Source: Nocardia sp. BMG51109 (lineage in GTDB: Bacteria > Actinomycetota > Actinomycetes > Mycobacteriales > Mycobacteriaceae). From it: DNA of 64,000 nucleotides. The position numbers and the translations under genes are program-made. Positions 41,268-48,897 of this stretch are shown here, in pieces (position 1 is the stretch's first letter; each line of letters begins with the position of its first letter). The stretch lies in the NCBI RefSeq assembly GCF_000526215.1, contig NZ_JAFQ01000004.1:5890001-5954000 (forward strand), written 5' to 3'. Below the pieces are notes generated by a model. It saw nothing but the letters and a program-made list of their open reading frames with translations, was not told the DNA's origin and searched no databases.

Positions 41268-42395
41268 CTACCGCCGGAACGGGCCGGTGACCTCGTAGGT
41301 GATGCCGTCGCCGCTCGAGCCCGTGGTGCCGCGCTGCGAGGAGAAGTACAGGCGGTTGCCGGCGGGATTGAATGCCGGGCCGGTGATCTCGGAGCCGTCC
41401 GAATCGTGCACTTGCAGAAACGGCGCGACCACACCGCCGGAGATGAGGCAGATCTGCATATCGCCGCCGTCCTCGGCGACGAACAGGTCGCCGTTGGCGG
41501 CGCCGGTCACGTTGTCCACGCCCGACAGTTCCGCATCGCCGTCGTAGGCGACCGACAGCCGGTTGTTCGCCGCGTCCAGGGCCCAGACCCGGTTGTCGCC
41601 CTTGGTGGTGAACCAGCAGGTGCCGCCGGCGTAATAGCACCCCTCGCCGCCGTGGAAAGTCTTCGACTCCGGGACCTGATGCCGGGTCGGCGCGGTTGCT
41701 CCCGATCGATCGGGAACCTCTCGCCAGGAAACGTTTCCGTCGTTTTCGACGAGCACCTCGAGCCGTCCGGCCATCAGCACGGGCCAGACGGCGGGAACGA
41801 AACGGTAGAACCGGCCGTCGGGGCGGTCCTCGGTCATGTAGACGACCCGGCGATCGGTGTCGACGGCGCACGCCTCATGGGTGAACAGGCCCATCTCGGG
41901 CAGCCGGACCGCCGGCCGCAGGCCCCACGGGTCGGTCTCGAAGACCGCACCGCCCTCCAGTTCCTCGCAGGACAGCCAGGTGTTCCACGGTGTGGCGCCG
42001 CCGGCGCAGTTGAGGTTGGTGCCCGACAGCGTACGGTGCGCGCCGAGGATCGCGCCGTCGCCGCCGAACTTGATCGCGCCGACCCCGCCGCTGCCGCTGA
42101 TCTCGCTGTTGGACACGTAAATCCAGCCGGGACCGTCGGCGAAGCAGGCACCGCCGTCGGGCGCGGGATGCCAGACGTAGCTCGTGCCCGCCACCGGCTG
42201 CCCCGACCGCGCGACGATCCGGCTGGTGAACCCCGGGGGCAGCGACACCCCGTTGGCGTCCGGTCCGGCCGGCGCCCCGTACGGCGACTCGCCCGCCGCG
42301 GCCCCGGACCGGAAGGCCGCGAGCCACGACGCACCCCCGAACGCCGCGACCGCACCCCCGACACCGCTGACTCGCAGGAAATTTCGACGATCCAC
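41268..42395 (-). CDS. PhoX-like (DUF839) Tat-exported protein
   Basis: A 375-residue beta-propeller protein. The start VDRRNFLRVSGVGGAVAAFG is a twin-arginine signal. Repeated propeller strands follow, with TPWNTWLSCEELEGGAVFET, LFTHEACAVDTDRRVVYMTE and RPDGRFYRFVPAVWP, the EE, HE and EDR-DG-YRF pattern of PhoX alkaline phosphatases. PhoX is a Ca/Fe phosphatase acting outside the cell; the shortened length compared with classic PhoX leaves open whether it is catalytically active. The GTG at 42395 has GGAGG at a normal distance; longer frames upstream would bury the Tat signal. It ends 16 bases before the ABC gene start, possibly one operon. Confidence 0.85.
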   Translation of the reverse strand: MDRRNFLRVSGVGGAVAAFGGASWLAAFRSGAAAGESPYGAPAGPDANGVSLPPGFTSRIVARSGQPVAGTSYVWHPAPDGGACFADGPGWIYVSNSEISGSGGVGAIKFGGDGAILGAHRTLSGTNLNCAGGATPWNTWLSCEELEGGAVFETDPWGLRPAVRLPEMGLFTHEACAVDTDRRVVYMTEDRPDGRFYRFVPAVWPVLMAGRLEVLVENDGNVSWREVPDRSGATAPTRHQVPESKTFHGGEGCYYAGGTCWFTTKGDNRVWALDAANNRLSVAYDGDAELSGVDNVTGAANGDLFVAEDGGDMQICLISGGVVAPFLQVHDSDGSEITGPAFNPAGNRLYFSSQRGTTGSSGDGITYEVTGPFRR

Positions 42396-42677
42396 CGGGC
42401 ACCTCCGCAATAGGTCGACTCCGCCCCAGCCGTCCGCAGACGCCGCGGACAGTAGCGCAGCCGCGCCGCCGGCGCCACCCGGCATGCCGATGCCCGGCGC
42501 GTTGCGGCCGTCGGCGCATTCGTGCCCCAGCTCGGGCACCTGCGCGAGGCTGTCGTGCGCGAGGTGTTCGGAGCACCGAAATCGTCGGCCCAACCAGGCC
42601 GCGAGGTCGACGTGCCGACGCCGCCAGGCGACGACGGCGGCCGTGCCATCGGCTGGGCGGCGGCCCCGTGCCGGGTG

Positions 42678-42923
42678 TTATCGGGCCGGTGCGACGCTCA
42701 GTCGCGGCGGTCCCCAATCCGCGATGCGGACAGGCATCGAATCACCGACTTCCGGGGTCCGGTCCCAGGAATCCTTGTGCAGCAAGCCGTGGATTCCGGG
42801 AGCGACCTCGACGAACGCACCGAACGGAACGACCGACACCACGGTCGCTTCGACGACGGCACCCACGCCGTGCTCGTCTTGGAATGCCTGCCATACGGCA
42901 AGCGAAACCTCATGCGAGGACAT
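42678..42923 (-). CDS. small S1 RNA-binding domain protein
   Basis: An 81-residue protein that is essentially one S1 domain: VGAVVEATVVSVVPFGAFVE, VAPGIHGLLHKDSWD and VGDSMPVRIADWGPPRLSVA. S1 domains bind RNA; stand-alone ones of this size often modulate translation or RNA decay. The ribosome site is nearly the complete anti-16S complement (AAAGGAGGTG, ending eight bases before the ATG), so expression is expected to be high. The alternative GTG nine bases upstream lies within that site and is unlikely. Confidence 0.82.
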   Translation of the reverse strand: MSSHEVSLAVWQAFQDEHGVGAVVEATVVSVVPFGAFVEVAPGIHGLLHKDSWDRTPEVGDSMPVRIADWGPPRLSVAPAR

Positions 42924-42932
42924 TGATTTCAC

Positions 42933-43269
42933 CTCCTTTCGCAGTCCCTGAGATATTGATGGGGAATGCGTTCGGAGGGCGGACCTCTGGCCCGCGCCGC
43001 GCTCACCGCGCGGCCGGGAGCCCTGTCTGTGTGCGGCTTACAGCCGACCCGGCAGTCACGGGTGTAAGAGTAGCAGGGCTGAGGAAGCGCACCGCACTGC
43101 CGACGTCGGCTGGGTGCGGGTTCTGTTCGGTGAACCACCGTGCGCGGCAGTCGATTCCGCGTGTCGCCGCTTGGAATCATCCATCCGGGCGGTGCAGACT
43201 GTGGTATCGAGAGTGGTGAGAGTGCTGCCCCGGCACGAGGGTCAGGGGCCAGGAGTTAGGGGGAGTGTT
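42933..43269. other. 337-base divergent gap between S1 and VOC genes
   Basis: I see no gene here. The AAAGGAGGTG of the S1 gene is at its left edge and GGGGGAG of the VOC gene at its right edge. Promoters for both genes must lie inside, but no convincing -35/-10 pair can be chosen. Confidence 0.4.
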
Positions 43270-43647
43270 ATGACCGCGATAGCCAGGTTCGGTGCGATTG
43301 CGCTCGACAGCCGGGATCCGCGCGGTCTCGGTCGGTTCTACCGGGCCCTGCTGGATTTCGAAGTGCGGTACGAATCGGACGAGTTGGTCGCGCTGCAGGG
43401 TGCGGGGGTGATGCTGACGATCGAGCACGTGGCCGACCACACGCCACCGGACTGGCCAGGCAATGAGGTCCCCAAGCAAATGCACCTCGATCTGTTCGTC
43501 ACCGATCTCGATACCGCAGAGCGGGCAGCGATCGACTGCGGCGCGGTCAAGGCCGACTTCCAGCCCGCCCCCGATCGTTGGCGAGTCCTCCTCGATCCGT
43601 CGGGACACCCCTTCTGCCTCACGGTTCCGGCCGGCGCCCCCGAGTGA
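43270..43647 (+). CDS. VOC-family glyoxalase/bleomycin-resistance-like protein
   Basis: A 125-residue two-module VOC protein: AIALDSRDPRGLGRFYRALL, VMLTIEHVADHTPPDWPG, QMHLDLFVTDLDTAERAAID and WRVLLDPSGHPFCLTV. This is the actinobacterial Glyoxalase_6 pattern. Metal positions and substrate are not clear. Start ATG with GGGGGAG upstream. A TetR gene follows on the same strand after about 100 bases, with its own promoter region. Confidence 0.85.
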   Translation: MTAIARFGAIALDSRDPRGLGRFYRALLDFEVRYESDELVALQGAGVMLTIEHVADHTPPDWPGNEVPKQMHLDLFVTDLDTAERAAIDCGAVKADFQPAPDRWRVLLDPSGHPFCLTVPAGAPE

Positions 43648-43719
43648 TGCTCGCAGGAACGCCATTTGCTGTGGCTGGTTGCGCGAGTTACCAGCGGATG
43701 TCGCCTCTCGGCGCAATGA

Positions 43720-43735
43720 TGGACCGGGCGGTCCA
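43720..43735. promoter_or_regulatory. palindromic operator in front of the TetR gene at 43755
   Basis: TGGACCGGGCGGTCCA has perfect six-base arms TGGACC/GGTCCA around GGGC. It ends 19 bases before the TetR ATG. A related sequence stands in front of the SDR gene downstream (44414-44429, TGGACGGGCCAGTCAA, 11 of 16 identical), which suggests that both are bound by the same protein. Confidence 0.6.
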
Positions 43736-43754
43736 CTATAGGTAGCCTGGGTGC

Positions 43755-44345
43755 ATGCCGCGTCCACGCCAGTTCGATGAAGAGCGCGTCCTGGCGGCCG
43801 TGCAGGCGGTGTTCTGGGACAACGGGTACGCAGGCACATCACTCGAAGATCTCCTGGCGGCCAGCGGACTGGGCAAAGGGAGTCTGTACGGGGCGTTCGG
43901 GGACAAGCGGAGCTTGTTCCTGCGCGTGCTGCGCGAATACGACGAGGCCAACGACCGGATGCTGCGGACGTGGCTGGAGCAGGCCGACCACGCCATCGAC
44001 GTGATTCGCGGTTTCGTGACCGGACCCGTCCGCGATCCCGGCGGCGAACAGGCCCGCCGGGGTTGCCTGCTCGCCAATACCGCGATGGAGCTCTCCGTGA
44101 GCACCTCCGAGGTGGCGGCCGAGGCTCGGCGCAGCTACGCCGCGACCACTTCTGTGCTGGTCGACGCGATACGGCGAGCGCAGCGCGAGGGCGACATCGC
44201 GCCCCATGTCGACCCGGACGGCGCCGCCCATGCGGTGCTGGCGGGTCAGCTCGGACTGATCGTCCTCGGCCGGGTCGGTCAGGATCCGGCCGCCTTGTCG
44301 ACCATGGCCGAGACCTTGCTCAACGGTCTATTGCCCAAGTCCTGA
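43755..44345 (+). CDS. TetR-family regulator
   Basis: A 196-residue repressor. The DNA-binding domain is FDEERVLAAVQAVFWDNGYA, GTSLEDLLAASGLGKGSLYG and AFGDKRSLFLRVLREYD, with the frequent GKGSLYGAFGDK recognition helix. The ligand domain contains ARRGCLLANTAMELSVSTSE, the TetR_C_16/AcrR-like pattern with a cysteine. It probably represses itself and the SDR gene behind it through the related palindromes at 43720 and 44414. Confidence 0.9.
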   Translation: MPRPRQFDEERVLAAVQAVFWDNGYAGTSLEDLLAASGLGKGSLYGAFGDKRSLFLRVLREYDEANDRMLRTWLEQADHAIDVIRGFVTGPVRDPGGEQARRGCLLANTAMELSVSTSEVAAEARRSYAATTSVLVDAIRRAQREGDIAPHVDPDGAAHAVLAGQLGLIVLGRVGQDPAALSTMAETLLNGLLPKS

Positions 44346-44385
44346 GCGTTCCGGTGTGGCGTGAGGCACAGCACCGACCGAGTTC

Positions 44386-44429
44386 TTGACTGAATGGTCC
44401 ATATCAGGTGTTATGGACGGGCCAGTCAA
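44386..44429 (+). promoter_or_regulatory. promoter and operator of the SDR gene
   Basis: TTGACT (44386-44391) and TGTTAT (44409-44414) are 17 bases apart. ATGGTCCAT at 44394-44402 lies in the spacer and TGGACGGGCCAGTCAA at 44414-44429 at the start point; both share half-sites with the palindrome in front of the TetR gene. TTGACTG and CAGTCAA at the two ends are also inverted repeats. Confidence 0.5.
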
Positions 44430-44452
44430 TAACAGGGAAGTGGGAAGCTGCC

Positions 44453-45187
44453 ATGAAGGTTCTGGAGGGCAAGGTCGCGGTCGTGACCGGGGGTAACGCG
44501 GGTATCGGGCGGGCGATCGCGCGGGCCTACCTCGACGAGGGTGCCCGGGTGTTCGTCGCCGGCCGTCGCCGGGCGCAACTCGACGAGGTCGAGGCCGAAC
44601 TCGGTCCCGAGGTGACAGGGGTCCGCTGCGACGTGGGCAGGCTCGAGGACCTCGACGCGCTCTACGCGACGGTCGCCGAGCAGGCGGGCCGGATCGATGT
44701 CCTGGTCGCCAACGCCGGGATCGGGATCGTGGCGCCGCTGGGCGAGATCACCGAGGAGCAGTTCGACGCCATGTTCACCACCAACGTCAAGGGCTCGCTG
44801 TTCACCGTGCAGAAGGCGCTGCCGCTGCTCTCGCCGGGGGCGTCGATCATCCTCACCGGATCGACGGCGGCCTCGCGGCCCGAGCCGTACCTGCCCGTGT
44901 ACGGGGCGACCAAGGCCGCGATCCGCAACCTGGTTCGCGGGTTCGCCCACGACGCCGGGGAACGTCAGTACCGGATCAACATGCTCTCCCCCGGCGGTAC
45001 CCGCACGCAGGGTTTGGTCGACCTGATCTCAGCCGAGACGGTCGCCACCGCTGGGGCGTCGGTTCCACTCGGCCGGTTGGCCGAGCCCGAAGAGATCGCC
45101 GCGGCGGCCGTCTTCCTCGCCTCGGATGCGTCCGGCTATGTCAACGGCTCCGAGCTTGCCGTGGACGGCGGCTCCGCACAGATCTGA
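44453..45187 (+). CDS. SDR-family oxidoreductase
   Basis: A 244-residue classical short-chain dehydrogenase: VAVVTGGNAGIGRAIARAYL (TGxxxGIG), DVLVANAGIGIVAPLG (NAG), ILTGSTAASRPEPYLPVYGA and TKAAIRN (Ser, Tyr, Lys) and SGYVNGSELAVDGGSAQ. The Arg-rich FVAGRRRAQLDEVEAE after strand 2 favours NADPH. ATG at 44453 follows GGGAAG. As the likely target of the TetR regulator, the enzyme may reduce or detoxify the compound that releases it, a common arrangement. Confidence 0.92.
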   Translation: MKVLEGKVAVVTGGNAGIGRAIARAYLDEGARVFVAGRRRAQLDEVEAELGPEVTGVRCDVGRLEDLDALYATVAEQAGRIDVLVANAGIGIVAPLGEITEEQFDAMFTTNVKGSLFTVQKALPLLSPGASIILTGSTAASRPEPYLPVYGATKAAIRNLVRGFAHDAGERQYRINMLSPGGTRTQGLVDLISAETVATAGASVPLGRLAEPEEIAAAAVFLASDASGYVNGSELAVDGGSAQI

Positions 45188-45189
45188 GC

Positions 45190-45599
45190 CGCGCAGGCGC
45201 ACCCCGCCCGCCTTCCTGGACCCCGCCTCGCGTGATTTCTATCCCGACTGGGACCTGTTCGCGCAGATGTGCGTGGGCATCATGCGCGCCGAAGCCGGAC
45301 GCGACCCGCACGACCGCGGCCTGCAAGACCTCGTCGGCGAATTATCCACCCGCAGTGACACTTTCCGCCGGCTCTGGGGCGCCCACGACGTCCGCACGCA
45401 CGGCACCGGCACGAAACGCTTCCACCACCCCGAGGTCGGCGAACTGGTCCTCGCCTACGAAGAACTCGCCATCACCGCCGAACCCGGCCTCGTGCTCATG
45501 ATCTACACGGCCGAACCCGGTTCGCCCAGCGCCGAGCGCCTGAGAATCCTGGCCTCCTGGGCGGACTCCCGCTACGACACACCACCACAACGAACCTGA
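45190..45599 (+). pseudogene. MmyB-like ligand-binding domain remnant of an XRE regulator
   Basis: The frame reads FLDPASRDFYPDWDLFAQMC, GIMRAEAGRDPHDRGLQDLV, ELSTRSDTFRRLWGAHDVR and KRFHHPEVGELVLAYEELAI, the second half of an actinobacterial MmyB-like regulator. No HTH domain and no good start lie in front; the region abuts the SDR stop at 45187. An upstream ATG inside the SDR gene would add unrelated residues. It is best read as a 5'-truncated gene, although a short product cannot be excluded. Confidence 0.65.
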
Positions 45600-45707
45600 C
45601 GGCGGATCGGCAGCCGCATCCCCCATGCGTCGAAGGCATCCTCGACTACTGGGTCCGGTTGAGCGGCAACCGAATCCGCCGGTCAGCGGCCTGGCGATGC
45701 GCCTCCC

Positions 45708-46781
45708 TCACTGGTCGTAGTCCACCGTGATCGACTCCGTGTCCGGAACCGCCTGGCACGTCAGCACATACCCCTCGTCGAGTTCGTCGTCGGTCAGGGC
45801 GTCGTTCTGGCGTAGGGTCGCGCTGCCCTCGGTCACCTTGGCCATGCAGGTGGCGCAGTTGCCCTGTTCGCAGGAGAACGGGGGAGTGAGGCCGGCGCGG
45901 CGGGCGCTCTCCAGGAGGGTCTCGCCGTCCTTGCGCGGTACCGACTTCTTCTTGCGGTTCAGCCTGATCGTGACGGTGCCTTGCGCGGGTTCGCCGGATG
46001 CCGAGTTACCCGCGGCTCCAGCGCTTTCCGCTGCTCCGGTGTTTCCGGAGGGTTCGGGGCTCGTCGAGGCGGAGGTGTCCGGGACCGGCGCCGCCGCGCC
46101 GAACCGCTCGCTGTACACCAGCCCCGGACCGGGCAGCGCCAGCTCCACCATCTCCATGAACTTCTCGGGGCCGCAGAGGTAGTGATCGGCATGCCCGTCG
46201 GCGCCCACGAAGTCGCGGATCGCGGTGGCGTCGAGGAAGCCACCGTCGGAGTCCAGGTGCCGGACCACCTCGAGCCGGTCCGGATACTGCTCGGCCAACT
46301 CGGTGAGCACCGCCTCGAAGATCATCGAGTCGGCGTCGCGGTCGGCGCACAGCAGCCGGATCCGTCGCTCGGTGGTGGCCAGGGCGCACTTGGTGAGCGA
46401 CAGGATCGGGGTGATGCCGCTGCCGCCGCTGTATCCGACCAGCGGCACATCGGTCTCGCGCAGGCAGAACCGGCCGGCCGCGGCGCGCGACATCTCCACC
46501 TCGTCGCCCTCGGTGACGTTGTCGAGCAGCCAGTTCGACACCTTGCCGCCCGGCACCCGCTTCACGGTCGTCATCAGCTCGGCGTCGGTCTCCGGCGCGC
46601 TCGACATCGAATAGGAGCGGAAGAGCGCGGTGCCGTCCACCGGCACCCGGAACGTGCAGAACTGTCCGGCGCGGTACGACACCGGGTCGTCGTGCGGGGC
46701 CAGCACGAAGGTGCGGGCGTCGACGCTCTCCTTCACGATCCGGGTCACGGTTGCCAGCTGGAACATCGGGGGTCTCGCCAT
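45708..46781 (-). CDS. ferredoxin-NAD(P)H reductase of the KshB/Hmp-like oxygenase-reductase type
   Basis: A 357-residue flavoprotein with three domains in order: FAD (FRSYSMSSAPET with the RxYS motif, PGGKVSNWLLDN), NAD(P)H (VGYSGGSGITPILSLTK, HYLCGPEKFM) and a C-terminal plant-type [2Fe-2S] (PPFSCEQGNCATCMAKV with the last Cys in VLTCQAVPD). This is the order of KshB, the reductase of 3-ketosteroid 9-alpha-hydroxylase, and of phenylacetyl-CoA epoxidase reductases. A 30-residue Ser/Ala/Gly linker before the ferredoxin domain is unusual. No oxygenase component is in the window, so its partner lies elsewhere or is the P450. GGAGG before the ATG; divergent from the acyl-CoA dehydrogenases over an operator. 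Confidence 0.9.
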   Translation of the reverse strand: MARPPMFQLATVTRIVKESVDARTFVLAPHDDPVSYRAGQFCTFRVPVDGTALFRSYSMSSAPETDAELMTTVKRVPGGKVSNWLLDNVTEGDEVEMSRAAAGRFCLRETDVPLVGYSGGSGITPILSLTKCALATTERRIRLLCADRDADSMIFEAVLTELAEQYPDRLEVVRHLDSDGGFLDATAIRDFVGADGHADHYLCGPEKFMEMVELALPGPGLVYSERFGAAAPVPDTSASTSPEPSGNTGAAESAGAAGNSASGEPAQGTVTIRLNRKKKSVPRKDGETLLESARRAGLTPPFSCEQGNCATCMAKVTEGSATLRQNDALTDDELDEGYVLTCQAVPDTESITVDYDQ

Positions 46782-46816
46782 GAACCGCGTCCTCCTGGTA
46801 TGTAGATTCTAGTATA

Positions 46817-46835
46817 GTGAGAATTATATTCTCAC
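46817..46835. promoter_or_regulatory. GAGAAT-type operator between the reductase and the acyl-CoA dehydrogenase operon
   Basis: GTGAGAAT-TAT-ATTCTCAC is a perfect palindrome with eight-base arms. On the minus strand TATACT (46816-46811) abuts it and would be the -10 box of the reductase gene, so a bound protein would block that promoter; the rightward operon starts 84 bases away. Confidence 0.7.
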
Positions 46836-46918
46836 CCACGAGACGGGATCTCTCAAATATGTTCTCGAGCACGACGGGTTCCAAACCTGCGTGCCGCGCC
46901 TGACTTCCGAGGAGCGCT

Positions 46919-47821
46919 ATGGATGTCCGCCTGAGCAGCGAACAGCGGCAACTGCGCGATGCCGCGGCCAAATTGGCCGATGACCTGGGTCCCGGCTCGG
47001 TCGCCGAACTCGACGACGAGGTGCGCCGCACGCGGCTGGAGCGGGCGGTGCAGACCGCGGGCTGGCGCAGCCTGCGGACCGACGGCGCCTCCGGCGTCGA
47101 GGTCGCGATCGTGGCCGAGGAGTTCGGCCGCGGGCTGGTCGACGTCGCCTTCCTCGGCCCGGTGCTGGCCGACGGACTGGGCGCCGGGTCCGGCGACGAG
47201 CGCACCCGGACGATCGCGATCGGCGAGCGCGCCATCGACGCCCGGGGTAGCGGGCAGGCACTGATCGTGGACGGCGGCCGGATCCTGTCGGTCGCGCTGG
47301 GCTGGGTGGTGCCCGGCGCCGACCTCACCCGCCAAACAGCCGCTGTGACAGGCGAACCCGAACCGGTCGGCGAACTGTCGGCCGATGCCGCCACCCGCTG
47401 GCACGCGCTCGCCCTCACCACCACGACCGCCGATCTGCTCGGAATCGCCCGCGGCGCACAGGATCTGGCCGTCGACTACGCGAAGGTCCGCGAACAGTAC
47501 GGCGCCAGCATCGGCTCCTACCAGGCGGTCGCGCATCTGCTCGCCGAGAACCAGGCGCTGATCGAGGGCGCGATCAGCGTGCTGCGGCACGCGGCCTGGG
47601 CCGTCGACGAGCTGACACCGGCCGAGGCGCTGGCGGCCGCCCGTGTCGCCAAGGTCTACACCGCCCGGATGGCCCGCACCGTCTGCGAGGCATCGATCCA
47701 GGTGCACGGCGGCATCGGCAACACCTGGGAGTGCCTGGCGCACGTCTATCTGCGGCGGGCGCTGGTCTCCACCGAACTGTTCCCCGTCTCGCTGAAGGAG
47801 ATCGATCTTGGACTTTCGTGA
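46919..47821 (+). CDS. acyl-CoA dehydrogenase, short (probably non-catalytic) subunit
   Basis: A 300-residue acyl-CoA dehydrogenase chain, shorter than the usual 380. DVRLSSEQRQLRDAAAKLAD begins the N domain; ARGAQDLAVDYAKVREQYGA, SIGSYQAVAHLLAENQALIE and ASIQVHGGIGNTWECLAHVY are the C-terminal helical parts. The segment where the FadE26/LCAD-type catalytic Glu lies (xxER in most members) reads RWHALALTTTTADLLG without such a Glu. In actinobacterial steroid-type catabolism, pairs of adjacent FadE genes form alpha2beta2 enzymes with one active partner. It overlaps the next gene by 14 bases, consistent with that. Confidence 0.88.
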   Translation: MDVRLSSEQRQLRDAAAKLADDLGPGSVAELDDEVRRTRLERAVQTAGWRSLRTDGASGVEVAIVAEEFGRGLVDVAFLGPVLADGLGAGSGDERTRTIAIGERAIDARGSGQALIVDGGRILSVALGWVVPGADLTRQTAAVTGEPEPVGELSADAATRWHALALTTTTADLLGIARGAQDLAVDYAKVREQYGASIGSYQAVAHLLAENQALIEGAISVLRHAAWAVDELTPAEALAAARVAKVYTARMARTVCEASIQVHGGIGNTWECLAHVYLRRALVSTELFPVSLKEIDLGLS

Positions 47822-48896
47822 TTCCCCGCAGGAGGCCGAGTTCCGTGCGCGCCTGCGCGACTGGCTGGCCGAGACCGCGCACAAGTTCCCGACCTCCGGC
47901 GACGAGTATTGGGCGCGCCAGGGCGAATGGCATCAGGCGCTCTACGCGGCCGGGTTCTTCGGCACGTCCTGGCCCGAGGAGTTCGGCGGTCGTAATCTTC
48001 CCCCGGTCTACGACGTGATCGTGGACGAGGAACTCGCCATCGCCGGTGCGCCGCCGCGGCCCAGCCTCGGCTATCTCGTGCAGGGCCTGGGCCGGCACGG
48101 CAGCAAGGAACTGCAGCAGCGGTTCCTGCCGGGCATGATCAACGGCACCGAGCGCTGGTGCCAGGGCTTCAGCGAGCCGGGTGCGGGATCGGACCTGGCG
48201 TCGCTGACGACCACTGCGACCCGCGACGGCGACCACTACGTCATCCACGGCCACAAGATCTGGACCAGCTACTCCGATGTCGCGGACTGGTGCCTGCTGC
48301 TGGCCCGCACCGATTCGGATGTGCCTCGGCACAAAGGCATTTCGGCGTTCATCCTCGATATGCACCAGCCCGGGGTCGAGCAGCGGCCGCTGAAGATGAT
48401 CAGCGGCGTCACCCGCGAGTTCGGCCAGGTGCACTTCGACGGCGCGACGGTGCCCGCCGATCAGCTGATCGGCTCGCCCGGCGACGGCTGGAAGATGGCC
48501 ATGACCGTCGTCGGCCACGAACGCGAGCCCTCGACGCTGGGCTACTCGGCCCGGTACGCGAAGCTGGTGCGGCAGCTGGCCACCCGGGTCGACGGCCCGC
48601 CGCCGGACGATCTGGCGTGGGCGGCGGTGCAGACCGAGATGCTGCGGCTGCATGTGCGGCGGCGGCTGTCCGAGCAACTGGACGGCGTGGTGCACGGCCC
48701 CGACGGATCGCTCGACAAACTGCTCATGACCTGGGTGGACCAATCGGTCGGCCACGCGGCCCTGGCCGTCACCGGCACCGCCGACGAGGAACTGCTCGGC
48801 AGCTACTTCTACAGCCGCGCGCAGAGCGTCATGGGCGGCACCTCGCAGATCCAGAAGAACATCATCGCCTCCCGCATCCTCGGCCTTGGAGTCTGA
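47808..48896 (+). CDS. acyl-CoA dehydrogenase, catalytic subunit
   Basis: A 362-residue chain with all main parts of the family: ALYAAGFFGTSWPEEFGGRN, RWCQGFSEPGAGSDLASLTT (FAD/substrate loop), HYVIHGHKIWTSYSDVADWC and VMGGTSQIQKNIIASRILGL. A Glu in VVGHEREPSTLGYSARY occupies the place of the catalytic base in isovaleryl-CoA/FadE26-type enzymes; the MCAD position is Gly (MGGT). It should introduce a 2,3-double bond into an acyl-CoA with FAD. The TTG start at 47808 is supported by AAGGAG at 47795-47800 and by the overlap with the short partner. Confidence 0.92.
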   Translation: MDFRDSPQEAEFRARLRDWLAETAHKFPTSGDEYWARQGEWHQALYAAGFFGTSWPEEFGGRNLPPVYDVIVDEELAIAGAPPRPSLGYLVQGLGRHGSKELQQRFLPGMINGTERWCQGFSEPGAGSDLASLTTTATRDGDHYVIHGHKIWTSYSDVADWCLLLARTDSDVPRHKGISAFILDMHQPGVEQRPLKMISGVTREFGQVHFDGATVPADQLIGSPGDGWKMAMTVVGHEREPSTLGYSARYAKLVRQLATRVDGPPPDDLAWAAVQTEMLRLHVRRRLSEQLDGVVHGPDGSLDKLLMTWVDQSVGHAALAVTGTADEELLGSYFYSRAQSVMGGTSQIQKNIIASRILGLGV

Positions 48897-48897
48897 T

